Source: Mesorhizobium sp. BR1-1-16 (GTDB lineage Bacteria > Pseudomonadota > Alphaproteobacteria > Rhizobiales > Kaistiaceae). Taken from it: a stretch of 64,000 bases of DNA. Shown in pieces: positions 53,297 to 62,980 of the stretch (positions are counted from its first letter, which is position 1; every line of letters starts with the position of its first letter). Below the pieces are notes generated by a model, which worked only from the letters and a program-made list of their open reading frames with translations, was not told the DNA's origin and did not search any database. The DNA is taken from the NCBI RefSeq assembly GCF_020165495.1, contig NZ_JAIUIE010000004.1:248001-312000 (forward strand), in the 5' to 3' direction. The translations under genes and the position numbers were made by a program.

Positions 53297-55420
53297 CTAT
53301 TCAGCCGCGATCAAATGCATGTCGATCTGGGCCGGCTCATCTTCGATCTGCGGCTCGGATTCCGCCATGGCCGTTTCGCCGCTGTCTTCCGCCGTATCTT
53401 CGACCTCACGATCGCTGGACTGGCCAGTCTCCGCAGACGGCGTGTCGTCGACTTCGGTGACCAGATGGCCGGGCGTGCGCAACGGCTCCGGCAACCAGCC
53501 GGACCCGGCGAGCAGCGCCTCGGCCTTTTCGGCCATGTCGCCCTTCTTGAGGTGCTCGATGCGGTCACCGGCACGTGTACCCTTCGCCTCGCGCACCGAC
53601 GCGAGGATGCGCGCCTTGGTGACACGGCCGAGATAGGTGTCGATCGTGGGCTCCCATCCGGCTGCGACCATGTCGAGATCGACCGCCTGGGCGAGCTGGT
53701 CGGCGTGGGCGAGCGCGCGAGGCCGACGATTGTAGGCCTCATAGATCGCGTTGACCGACAACGACACGCAATGGGCAAACAGGGCGTAACGGCTGTCGCC
53801 ATCGAACGCCTGCAGCGCCTCCCACAGATCGCCAGGCTCCTTCGGAAGTGCCGCCACCCACGTCTGATGGCGGCCATCGACCGCCGAGGCCAGGCTGCTG
53901 TCATTCAGACCTGGCGCCTGCGCGCCGAAACTGACGCTCTTCAGGTCGAACTCCAGGCAGGTGTCCGAGCCATAGTGATAGAAGGCTCGAAGAGTGAGCG
54001 CATGGAGCGCGGCGAGGAAGGCGACATCGGGTTGCTCGCCGAGCGCGTGGCGCAGAGCCAGCGTGCGATGGGCGGTCAGTTCGGTCATCAAGCGGTCCGG
54101 GATCGGCTTCAAGCCGTCGTCTTCCTCGGGGTCCGCCGTGGTCTCGATGTCCGGGGTCAGGTGATCGTCCTCATGCTCCGCGCGCGCCGCGATGGCGCTC
54201 GCGCCGGCCTCGATCTCGGGATCGGCTGCCGGCTCGATCGGGCGTTCGTCTTCTGGGCGGACATAGCCGCGCTCGACCCGCAGGTTGCCCGATCCGTCGA
54301 TGCTGACGAAGGCGCCGGCGCGCGCGATCTCCTCGGCGTCGAAGACCATCGGCCGATCATCGAGCGCGCTGATCGCGGTCTCGATCTGACTGAGCCGTTC
54401 ATCCACCTCGTCGGGCAGATCCTCGGCATCGGCATAGGTTTCCTCCAATCCGTCCAACTCGGCTTGCAGGGCGTCGCGCGTGGCCTGCTCTTCCTCGGTG
54501 AGAGCGGGGTGCTCGCCACGGAGGTGACGCAGGCCGTAAGTGTGACCGTAGGGGAAGTCCAAGGCCGCCTCGGTCCACTTCCAGCCTTCGGCGGAGATCG
54601 CCTCCGACTGTTCGCGCAGCTTCTCGGCCACCAGCATGTCGAGGAGGCCGACATCCTGCAGCCAACCGCCGTCGTCACCTTGGAACAGGTCGTGCATGAT
54701 GACGCCGCCGGCTTCGACGTAGGCATCCAGCCCGACGAATTGCGCACGCTTGTCGGCGGCGCGGACCGCACCCTCGGTCAGCATCCGCCGGATGAGATGC
54801 GGTTCCTTGCTGTAGCCCTGTGCCAGGCGCTCGAACACCTGCTCCTGCCGCTCATGGTCGCCGTTGACCGTGAACGCCATGAGCTGATCGAGGGTCATGC
54901 CATCGGCGGCATAGGCGTCGAGGAGCTTGGGCGAGACCGACGCCAGACGCAGGCGCTGCTTCACGACCGACACCGAGACGAACTGGTTGGCTGCGATCTC
55001 CTCTTCGGACATGCCCTTCTCGCGGAAGGTCAGGAAGGCACGGAACTGGTCGAGCGGATGCAGCGGCGCCCGCTGGATGTTTTCGGCGAGCGAGTCCTCC
55101 TCGGCCATGCCGCCCTCGCGGATGACACAGGGGACCGGCGCGTTCTTGGCGAGGCGCTTCTGCTTCACCAGGAGTTCTAGCGCCCGATAGCGGCGCCCGC
55201 CGGCCGGGATCTCGAACATGCCGGTCTCGTTGCCGTCCGCGTCGCGCACCGGCCGAACTGTGGTGCTCTGTAGCAGTGTCCGGCGCGCGATGTCCTCCGC
55301 CAGTTCCTCGATCGATACGCCAGCCTTGATCCGGCGGACGTTCGCCTGGGAGATGACGAGCTGGTTGAAGGGAATGTCGCGAGACGACGACAGGGTGATC
55401 TTCTTGATAGCGGTAGCCAT
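53297..55420 (-). CDS. ParB/RepB/Spo0J-family protein, long plasmid-element version
   Basis: 707 residues from the ATG at 55420, about twice a usual ParB. ParB nuclease-like/CTPase N-terminal domain: FEIPAGGRRYRALELLVKQK and DSLAENIQRAPLHPLDQFRA, then the HTH (EEEIAANQFVSVSVVKQRLR). A long acidic middle (about 320-470) separates it from a second helical domain. Long ParB-like proteins of this type are part of the backbone of alphaproteobacterial elements; it is 17 kb from parA, so it may not be ParA's direct partner. Confidence 0.93.
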   Translation of the reverse strand: MATAIKKITLSSSRDIPFNQLVISQANVRRIKAGVSIEELAEDIARRTLLQSTTVRPVRDADGNETGMFEIPAGGRRYRALELLVKQKRLAKNAPVPCVIREGGMAEEDSLAENIQRAPLHPLDQFRAFLTFREKGMSEEEIAANQFVSVSVVKQRLRLASVSPKLLDAYAADGMTLDQLMAFTVNGDHERQEQVFERLAQGYSKEPHLIRRMLTEGAVRAADKRAQFVGLDAYVEAGGVIMHDLFQGDDGGWLQDVGLLDMLVAEKLREQSEAISAEGWKWTEAALDFPYGHTYGLRHLRGEHPALTEEEQATRDALQAELDGLEETYADAEDLPDEVDERLSQIETAISALDDRPMVFDAEEIARAGAFVSIDGSGNLRVERGYVRPEDERPIEPAADPEIEAGASAIAARAEHEDDHLTPDIETTADPEEDDGLKPIPDRLMTELTAHRTLALRHALGEQPDVAFLAALHALTLRAFYHYGSDTCLEFDLKSVSFGAQAPGLNDSSLASAVDGRHQTWVAALPKEPGDLWEALQAFDGDSRYALFAHCVSLSVNAIYEAYNRRPRALAHADQLAQAVDLDMVAAGWEPTIDTYLGRVTKARILASVREAKGTRAGDRIEHLKKGDMAEKAEALLAGSGWLPEPLRTPGHLVTEVDDTPSAETGQSSDREVEDTAEDSGETAMAESEPQIEDEPAQIDMHLIAAE

Positions 55421-55594
55421 GGGGATGTACTCCACGACGGGCGACCGAAAGCCTCTCTCTCGACCTCAACCCGTCACGAAGCGAAGCGCCGCCCTCTTCC
55501 TCTAAAGGGGGCAGCGCCACGGACATGCAAACCGGAAAGACATAGAAGCGCAAAGCCGGAGACACGGAAAACCGCATCCCCGGCTTCATGAAAA

Positions 55595-56788
55595 TCAGGC
55601 CGCTCGGTCGAGCAGCTTCTTCGCCTTGGCCTCCATGTCGAGGCGGGCATCCTGATAGGGCTTGTCGCGCGCGACTGCGGTGATGCCCTGCACGAAATCG
55701 AAGATGCTTTCGGGCGGCCGTCCTTCCTCGGCCAGCACGGTGTCGATGATCTTGCCGGTCTCGGACTTGGAGAAGCCGCGCCGGCGCAGGAAGTCGGTGC
55801 GATCCTCGTCGCTGCGCGCCACGATCCGCTCGCGGGCCGCCTTGATGCCGTTGACGAAAGGCAGCGGCGAGGAATTGGCGAAGTTCGCCAGCGCTGGCGC
55901 CGCCTCATGAGCGAAGCGGTTGGCGGCATATTTGGAATGGCGGATGGTGATCTCCTCGAAATCCTCCACGCCCCAGAGATTTCGATTCTGGCAGACGGCG
56001 CGGAGGTAGAAGCTGGCCATGCCGAGCGTCTTGGCGCCGACCTCGGAATTCCAGCAATAGAACCCCCGGAAGTAGAGGTCGGGCGAACCGTCCGGCAGGC
56101 GGCCGGCCTCTATCGGATTCAGGTCGTCGACCAGGAACAGGAAGACGTCGCGATCGGAGGCATAGAGCGTGGTCGTATCCTTGGTGATGTCGACGCGCGG
56201 ATTGTAGACTCCGGTCGACCAGTCGAGCACGCCCGGCACCTTCCAGCGGGTGTCGCCCGTGCCGTTGCCGGCGATGCGCTGCACGGCTTCCACCAGTTCT
56301 GCGTCGAATATCCTCCCGTAATCTGGACCGGTGACGGCGCGCAGTTCCGTGCGGCCGTCATCGGTTTCCAGCGTCTTGATCTGCTCGGCGCGATTGGAAG
56401 CCAGGCCAAATTGCAAGTTGATCGCGGCGAGCGGCGCGGGAAGCTGGCGCAGATAGGCTGCCGGCGCGCCCACCAGGCTCGCGAGTTGGCCGAAGCTCCA
56501 ATGGGTCGGCGCAATGGCCGTATCTGTGCCGGGCAGGATCAGGGCCAGTCGCTCCGGGTCGTTGCGGCTCGCCTCTACATGAATCAGCGCGCTTTCCATC
56601 ACGCAAGTCCGGCTGCGGTCGGCACGGTCGCGTACCGATTGCGCCAGTTCGGAGAGCGAGATGTAACGTTCGTCGGCCGGACGCGAGAACCACTCAGACG
56701 AGACGCGGCCGAGCCGCTCGCCGCGGCTGACATCAACCTTATAACCACCGCTCTGGCTGTGACCGGCATTCGGCATCTGCATGTTCAT
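55595..56788 (-). CDS. DUF932 protein of the mobile-element backbone
   Basis: About 397 residues from the ATG at 56788, with GGAG about eight bases upstream; other ATGs nearby at 56803 and 56782 are possible. DUF932 core: LRAVTGPDYGRIFDAELVEA near residue 150, FLVDDLNPIEAGRLPDGSPD and FRGFYCWNSEVGAKTLGMAS. Found on plasmids and conjugative elements beside ParB-like genes; proposed relation to phage/plasmid anti-restriction or DNA-processing functions is unproven. Confidence 0.9.
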   Translation of the reverse strand: MNMQMPNAGHSQSGGYKVDVSRGERLGRVSSEWFSRPADERYISLSELAQSVRDRADRSRTCVMESALIHVEASRNDPERLALILPGTDTAIAPTHWSFGQLASLVGAPAAYLRQLPAPLAAINLQFGLASNRAEQIKTLETDDGRTELRAVTGPDYGRIFDAELVEAVQRIAGNGTGDTRWKVPGVLDWSTGVYNPRVDITKDTTTLYASDRDVFLFLVDDLNPIEAGRLPDGSPDLYFRGFYCWNSEVGAKTLGMASFYLRAVCQNRNLWGVEDFEEITIRHSKYAANRFAHEAAPALANFANSSPLPFVNGIKAARERIVARSDEDRTDFLRRRGFSKSETGKIIDTVLAEEGRPPESIFDFVQGITAVARDKPYQDARLDMEAKAKKLLDRAA

Positions 56789-57011
56789 GGCATCGATCTC
56801 CATGACGGCCGCCGAAAGCCTCTCTCTCGGCACTTACCCCGCCATGGAAATCCTGCCCGCACTCTCACTCTGGGCGAGATGGCAGGATGCCTGACACGAA
56901 AGCTCATTTGGCGTGGCTAAGGCCGACGAAGCTATTGCAACCAGGTCAGTAGGCAGCAAATCGCAGTGCCGTCCGAACAAAGCGAGCCTCGGAGAGCCGT
57001 CGCGTTTGCCC

Positions 57012-59266
57012 TCAAAGTCGATGGCTCTCCGTCGCGTCGGTTGGCGCAAACACAGCCAGAGCCACCTCCTGCAGCGCGGGAAGGTCGAGCCGCTCGACTT
57101 CGGTGACCCGGCTCATCAGCTCGGCGGAAAGGAACGCATCGAACTTTGCGAGCTGCGGCTGCGCAAGTCGGCGGACAAGCGCGCCGCCTTCGACCGGAGC
57201 GGCAGCAACGGCCTGCAGATGGTGGACGATTCCCGCGACGCTGCACTCCGCGACCTCGACGACGTGGCGCATCTGGGTGGCCTGAAGTCCCGCACCTGCA
57301 GCGCCAGCATCAGGGTACGGAGCTTCCTCGTTCCGACCCATGGCAAGATCAGGACGCCGCTGTCGAACGGCACGATGGATTGCCGCGCAAGCTCCATGTG
57401 CCTGAAGGCCGACCGCGCATTCTCGAGAAACAGCGTCGCCTGGTCGTCCAGATAGGGGTATGCTGCGGATCCGGCCAGGATTTCCCGCATCCGCGATACG
57501 ATATGATCGTGAATGACAGCTCCGCCGCTTGTGAAATAGGGAGGCTTTCCCGACCGTGTCGGTCGCACGACGATGACGCGCGCATGGTCATCGACGTTCA
57601 TGACCTGCCAGCGGCGACCGCCGAAGATCAGCGTCCCGTCCCGGGCAATGGGCATGCTGAGCGGATAGGTCCCGAGTAGACGCCCCTCGTGCAGGAGCCG
57701 GTATTCCTGTTCGGTCATGAACACAGGATAGAACTCATATGACTCGGTGAGGGTTTCGCCGGCCTCGCCGATCATCAGCAGTGCCTCCGGAGACTGCTCG
57801 ATCAATCGGTTGGCCGACATCGACCGGAGCAGATCGGCGAAAAGCAGCTTGTCGACGGCGCGAAAGGGGCCCCTTTCGCAGAGCAGCTTCCATGCGACCG
57901 CCGCCCGGACCCCGCCCGTCTGCAGGATGAGCGCCAGCACCTGATGGATCAGCGTCGAGAGATGCAGTCCTGCCGACATGGGCGGCTCGCACCAGCCTGC
58001 GCGGAGGCACTCGACCATCGCGATCGACTGGACGAGATCGACATGGAGCCCGTCAATTGGATGCTGGCCTTTCGTCGTGGCGGGTTCCGTGACGAAGATG
58101 CGCAGCACAGCGGGCTTGCCGGGCCTGCGGCCCGACCGTCCCAGCCGCTGGCGCAGCGAGGCAACGGAGAAAGCCGGCCCGATCTGCGCCACCGTCTCGA
58201 CATCGCCAATGTCGATGCCGGGTTCCAGCGTCGTCGTGACTACCGCCGTGGTCGGACGCGGATCATCGCGCAGCCGCTGTTCGACGTCCTCGCGGATCGC
58301 CTTGGAAAGATTGCCGTGATGGGGATAGAACTCGTTCGGGAGCCTGCTGGCCTCGCTCATCCGCCTGAGGCGATCGGCATAGATTTCGACCCTGGCGCGG
58401 GATCCGGCGAACAGGAGATTGCTGCGGCCGCGCAGCAATCGGAAAAGATCGTCGGCCAGCGCATCTGGAACGTCGTTCCCTTCGAATGCGTCGTCGGGCG
58501 CAGTGCCCTCCTCCGTCGGCTCGCCGTCTATCTCCAGCGGCTGGATGGGAAGCGCGTAGCCCCGGATCTGCAGCTTCAGTCCATTGCCCTCGTCCTTTCC
58601 CTCGACCAGCGCGACGGAGTTGCCCGCGCCCGGCCTCAGCGCTTCCGCGGCAAGGCGCATGTCGCCGAGGGTTGCCGAAAGGCCGATCCGGTCGATCCTG
58701 TCCCGCCCCGTGGCGACTTCGATCCGGCTGAGGATCGACAGGAGCTGCATGCCGCGTTCCGTGCCGATGAACGCATGCAGTTCGTCGATTACGACCGCGT
58801 CGAGGCGGCCGAATAGGCCCCGCGTCTCGCCGCTGCGACGCACCAGCAAGGCTTCAAGCGATTCAGGCGTAATGAGGACGATGCCCGACGGCCGCTTGCG
58901 GGCGCGCCCCTTGGCGTCCTCGTTCACATCGCCATGCCATTTATGCAGGGCGACGTCGCAGCCCTCGCAGAGGCTCTCGAGCCGCCGATGCTGGTCGTTG
59001 ATCAGCGCCTTGAGCGGACTGACATAGAGAATCCCGAACCCGTCAGCGCTGCGCCGGCTCGTCGTGATCCGCGACAGCAGCGGCAGAAACGCCGCTTCCG
59101 TCTTGCCGGCGGCGGTACGGGCCGAAATGACGACGTCCCCGCCTGCCAGGACAACCGGGATCGCCTTTTCCTGCACATCGCGCAGAGACGACCACTTCTG
59201 CTGCCAGATCCACCGTCTGACCGGCTCGGCCAGCCGATCAAAGGCGGAGAGTGACAAGCTCATCAT
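57012..59266 (-). pseudogene. DEAD/DEAH-box (Lhr-like) helicase with a C-terminal frameshift
   Basis: From the ATG at 59266: Walker A SARTAAGKTEAAF near residue 47, DELH box VVIDELHAFIG, motif III GLSATLGDMR and motif VI LRQRLGRSGRRPGK. Helicase of the Lhr/BrxHI type. Around 57295 the reading frame changes: TLMLALQ should continue as AGLQATQMRHVVEVAE (plus-one frame) and finish KFDAFLSAELMSRVTEVERL, stopping at 57012. The missing base means the present frame ends at 57116 with about 68 aberrant residues. Overlaps the end of the BrxD-like remnant, as in a translationally coupled pair. Confidence 0.8.
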
Positions 59267-59814
59267 CCGGATCGTCGGCGGCGGCAATGATCTCATGGTC
59301 CGCGCTGGCGCCGCGATCTTCCATCACCTCGACCGATCCGAGCAGGCCCCGCCAATCCACGCCCGGATTTTGCTGGATGATCGCGAGAAGATCGACAAAC
59401 GCCTTCACCGTATTGCGCGGCGTCCGGAAGTAGGCCTCGCCGATCCGCTGGGCGCAATGCTCCATGAAGGCGTGCAACGCCTCGTCCGGCACAGTCCTCG
59501 GCCTTGCCGGCAGCGAAGACATCGCGCAAGCGCTCGAGAAGATGGAAAAGGTCTTCAGCCGTCAGGCTGGGCAGGTTGAGGACCGGTCCGGTATAGTCGG
59601 CAAGCCCGTTTGCGGCGAAGCTGTTCGCGGCCAGCCGTGACTGCAAGGCCTCATAGGAATAGAGGCCGCGGCGCGTATCCATGAGAAACTCAGGCGTGCC
59701 GCCGAGAACGAATCCGATGCCCTCCGTCGTTCCCTGCAGGACATCATTGATAATCCGCAGGATCTGCTCGTAGTTCTGCTTTTGCGCCTGCACACTCTGC
59801 AGCTTGCAGAGATT
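59238..59814 (-). pseudogene. BrxD/DUF2791-like P-loop ATPase, 3' fragment with frameshift
   Basis: Begins in mid-protein at NLCKLQSVQAQKQNYEQIL, which aligns with the stretch after Walker B of DUF2791 ATPases; RIINDVLQGTTEGIGFVLGG and PEFLMDTRRGLYSYEALQSR are strongly characteristic. Near 59530 the frame shifts (from AAGKAED to VPDEALHAFMEHCAQRIGEA) and continues to ELVTLRL at 59238. Walker A and B and the N-terminus are missing. Together with the helicase it is a remnant of a BrxD-BrxHI pair as in BREX type 2-like or related defence operons. Confidence 0.75.
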
Positions 59815-60398
59815 GGCGCCCGACGCTAGGCCGCGCCGAGCGATTTTCGCCGGAACGATGACGGGACGCCCGATGGCTTCTGAGCTTGGTCAGGGAGCTA
59901 TAATGATCATCGTCGGGACCGAGAGGCCTGCCGCTGGGGGCCAGCCCCGCCTCGACAACCTCGCGCTCGGGCACCACCGGAGGCAGGCTCGCCGACCGAC
60001 CGCCAAGTAAGGCCCGCCCGCCGCCGGTTCACTGCTTCCGCTACCGCGCGCACCGGGTCGCTCTCGGCTTGCACCTATTTCGTGAAGATGGTCACCGTCT
60101 CGTGGCGGTTAGCGCCGTAGCAATTTTCGCGGGAGTCCGTTTGGCTAGGTTGGCAACCGAACGATGGAGGTTACCATTTGTTCCGATATGTCGAAGCCCC
60201 ACGCGCTAGAGATTGCGCCGTCGGCCCGGACAGTAGGTGTGCTTCGAGGTGGGTTGTTTGGCCCCGGCCGCCTGGGCAACCGCATAGAAAACCGTCAAGC
60301 AGCGTGCAGTCTCGAAGAGAAGCGCCTCGACGCTCAAGGGCTTCGGCATACCGGCGGACCTGCGGTTAATCCAACCGAAGCATCGCAGCACAGAAAAG
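59815..60398. other. 584-bp stretch between the defence remnant and tRNA-Arg
   Basis: A minus-strand frame to about 59980 is open but unrecognised and is out of frame with the BrxD-like part except for RPVIVPAKIARRGLASGAN just before it, which may be foreign sequence fused at the truncation point. From 60000 to 60398 I see no gene or structured element. Confidence 0.4.
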
Positions 60399-60475
60399 TG
60401 GTGCACCCGCCGCGATTCGAACGCGGGGCCTCTACCTTCGGAGGGTAGCGCTCTATCCAGCTGAGCTACGGGTGC
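60399..60475 (-). tRNA. tRNA-Arg(CCG)
   Basis: Complete cloverleaf: acceptor GCACCCG pairs with CGGGTGC, D-arm GCTC/GAGC, anticodon stem CTACC/GGTAG with loop CTCCGAA (anticodon CCG), T-arm CCGCG/CGCGG with TTCGAAT loop, discriminator A and encoded CCA. 77 nucleotides. Its 5' half is duplicated 126 bp upstream (60602-60642), the mark of an attachment site used by an integrating element. Confidence 0.97.
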
Positions 60476-60479
60476 CTTC

Positions 60480-60499
60480 TGCTTACGCAGTGCTTACGC
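60480..60499 (+). repeat. Tandem TGCTTACGC pair beside the tRNA
   Basis: TGCTTACGC at 60480-60488 and 60491-60499, an 11-bp period, five bases from the 5' end of the tRNA. The position next to an attachment core is where integrases have accessory binding sites; no function is shown. Confidence 0.5.
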
Positions 60500-60601
60500 G
60501 GAATTCCTGCGAGTGTTAAGTCCCAAAGGGCAAAACCCACAAGCCTCTGATTACAGTACTGCTTTTCGTCTCACTTTTCGCATCAGCGGGATTGACACGA
60601 G

Positions 60602-60642
<41 letters not shown>

Positions 60643-60744
60643 TGAGCCGACGCCTCTCTTAGACGAAGGCGGGCGGCGCTTCAATGGCGAAAGACGAACG
60701 CGCGCCGTCGATGCGACGCGTTCCCGCCCACCTCGGCCTCGCCT

Positions 60745-61593
60745 CTAGATCAGCTTGTACTGGCGGGCCTTGTTGCGCAGGAAGGGCAGGCCCTCGGCCA
60801 GGAGCTGCTCGCGGCTGTCGGCCACCGGACGCCAGACTGAAAGGGCCGCGGCAAGCTGAGGCGGCATATGGACGAAGCTTTCCATCGCCATTCCGCCCTT
60901 GAAGCCGATGCCGGCAAGCCCGGCAAAGACCTCGTCCCAGGCGATCGTGCCGGTGCCGGGCACGCCGCGGTCGCTCTCTGACAGGTGGATATACTTCAGG
61001 TGCTCGCCGCCGGCGAGGATGGCGTTGGCCTGGCCCTTCGCCTCGATATTCATGTGATAGGTGTCGAGATGCAGGAAGACGTTGGGCGCGCCGATCTGCT
61101 CGATCAGCCCGAGCGCCTGTTCGGTCGTGTTGATCATGTGGTTTTCGTAGCGATTGACCGCCTCGATGCCGAGCTCCAGTCCGAGCGTCCGCGCATGGGC
61201 AGCGACCTTCTGCATCACACGGGCGACGACGTCATATTCCGCTTCCGTCGGCGGCTTGCCGGTGCGCTCGCCGATCGAGCCATAGATGACGCCCGACAAC
61301 GCCTTGGCGCCGATTTCCGCGGTCTTGTCGAGTGCCAGCTTGAGAAACTCATAGGCCTTGTCGGGATTGCTGGTCGGGCGAGCATCGTCCGGCAGGCCGA
61401 GCGAGCAGACGGCCTCGATCTCGTGCTTCTGGAGCAAAGCGCGCGTATGGGCGGTATCGACCTTGCCGGGCTCCAGCAGCGCGATCTCGACAAAGGCAAG
61501 GCCGCGTTCCGCCGCTTCGGGAATGGCAAGCTCGGCTGCCTCGCGCGTCCAGCTATGTGACCAAAGACTGGTGTGGATTCCAAAGCCCTGCAT
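60745..61593 (-). CDS. Sugar phosphate isomerase/epimerase (AP endonuclease 2-type TIM barrel)
   Basis: 282 residues from the ATG at 61593 with AAAGGAGGAG upstream. TIM-barrel family of D-tagatose/D-psicose 3-epimerases and hydroxypyruvate isomerases: ALSGVIYGSIGER, LELGIEAVNRYENHMINTTE and FLHLDTYHMNIE place the metal-binding Glu, Asp and His. Probably interconverts a keto sugar. In-frame sequence upstream to 62925 lies inside the neighbouring transporter and is not coding. Chromosomal in character. Confidence 0.9.
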   Translation of the reverse strand: MQGFGIHTSLWSHSWTREAAELAIPEAAERGLAFVEIALLEPGKVDTAHTRALLQKHEIEAVCSLGLPDDARPTSNPDKAYEFLKLALDKTAEIGAKALSGVIYGSIGERTGKPPTEAEYDVVARVMQKVAAHARTLGLELGIEAVNRYENHMINTTEQALGLIEQIGAPNVFLHLDTYHMNIEAKGQANAILAGGEHLKYIHLSESDRGVPGTGTIAWDEVFAGLAGIGFKGGMAMESFVHMPPQLAAALSVWRPVADSREQLLAEGLPFLRNKARQYKLI

Positions 61594-61769
61594 GTCCGTC
61601 TCCTCCTTTGTCGATGCGACGGCTTGTCGGTGCGCCGTTTCCGCGATGCCCAAGGCTAGTGCAGTTTGAAGCGGCGCGACACCGCGCGCGGCGGCCGCGA
61701 CCGTGCATTTTCTTGCATTGTGCACGATTGCCGGCCGGCATCTCGATGGCCGATCGCTGGCGCCCTCTT

Positions 61770-62864
61770 CTACGGGGCCGCAGGCGGATGGGGATGCATG
61801 CGGCGGGCGACGAAATGGGCGATCGAGGGCCCGGTCAACACGATGATGAAGAAGCGGACCGCCTGCAGCGCCATGACGAAGGAAAGATCGACGGGGGTCG
61901 AGGCGGCGATGACGGCGATCGAATCCATGCCGCCGGGGCTCGTGGCGAGATAGGCCGTGAGCGGGTCGATGCCCAGCAACAGGACGAGCAGCCCGGCCAG
62001 CAAGGCGCTGAAGGTCATCAGGGCAAGGATCGAGAGCGCGATCATCGGCATCACCCGTGCCGCGTGACGCACGACCGCCCGCGTGAAGCCGAGGCCGATG
62101 CGCCAGCCGATCAGCGCATAGGCCAGCGAGAGCAGCCATTCCGGCAATGCGATCTGGATGAGGCCCAGCCCCTGCAGCGTGGCACCGGCGATCATCGGGA
62201 CGATCATCGCGCCGGCCGAAATCGGCAGCCACCGGCCAACGATGGTCCCGATCACGGCCACAGCGATCGTCGCCGCGAAGGGCCCGGGCTCCAGCGGCGG
62301 AAACCAGATGATCGGCGGCGGGTGGAGATCGCCGATGTCGAGCGCAAACCGCGCGACGATCGCCGCTCCGGCTGCCACCATGACGACGCGCATATATTGC
62401 ATCAGCGCGACGAGGCGCGCATCGGCGCCGGCGGCTTCGGCCATCAGCACCATGGCGGAGGCGCCGCCCGGCGAAGAGCCCCATACGGCTGTTGTCCCGG
62501 GCACGATCCGGCGGTGGCCCATGAACCAGCCGAGCGCACTGGAGGCGAGGATGGTCGCCAGCACCACCGCCACGAACAGTGGCCAATCGGCCAGGAACGC
62601 GACCACGATCTCCGGCGTCATCGCCGAGGCGATCAACATCGAGACGATGGCCTGCGCCGCCAGCGACAGCGGGTTGGAGACGCGGATCGTCGCTCCGCTC
62701 AGCCCGGCGGCGATGGCCGCGATCATCGGGCCGAGCAGCAGGGCAGCGGGAAGCCCGACAACGAACAGCCCGCCCCCGAGAACGAGGGAAACTGCGAGCA
62801 CGATGATCCACTGGAGGACTCGCGGCGCGGCACCGAACATCGTGGCAGGAGTGGTTGAGATCAT
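61770..62864 (-). CDS. AbrB-family (ammonia monooxygenase-like) membrane transporter
   Basis: 364 residues from the ATG at 62864 (MISTTPATMFGAA); an ATG 69 bases earlier is less likely. Ten or more membrane spans in two homologous halves, each with a Gly-Pro/Gly-Gly loop: VWGSSPGGASAMVLMAEAAG near residue 125 and LATSPGGMDSIAVIA near 310. This is the AbrB duplication family of putative permeases of unknown substrate, once called AmoA-like. Divergent from lysE. Confidence 0.87.
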   Translation of the reverse strand: MISTTPATMFGAAPRVLQWIIVLAVSLVLGGGLFVVGLPAALLLGPMIAAIAAGLSGATIRVSNPLSLAAQAIVSMLIASAMTPEIVVAFLADWPLFVAVVLATILASSALGWFMGHRRIVPGTTAVWGSSPGGASAMVLMAEAAGADARLVALMQYMRVVMVAAGAAIVARFALDIGDLHPPPIIWFPPLEPGPFAATIAVAVIGTIVGRWLPISAGAMIVPMIAGATLQGLGLIQIALPEWLLSLAYALIGWRIGLGFTRAVVRHAARVMPMIALSILALMTFSALLAGLLVLLLGIDPLTAYLATSPGGMDSIAVIAASTPVDLSFVMALQAVRFFIIVLTGPSIAHFVARRMHPHPPAAP

Positions 62865-62980
62865 CGGCCCCGAAATGCCTTGCGGAACCGATGATATCCG
62901 AACGGCTCCAGCACGCCACCGCCATTGCGGCAACCGCTCGCCGCCGTGCTATAGCTCAGTGGCTTCGGAGAAGGCCGGCC

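Noticed and set aside
53213-55180. 655-codon plus-strand frame opposite the ParB gene
   Set aside because: Antisense shadow of a gene with recognisable ParB motifs; no ribosome site or domain.
61594-62925. Upstream in-frame extension of the sugar epimerase gene
   Set aside because: The extension runs through the AbrB gene on the same strand in another frame; a strong ribosome site fixes the start at 61593.
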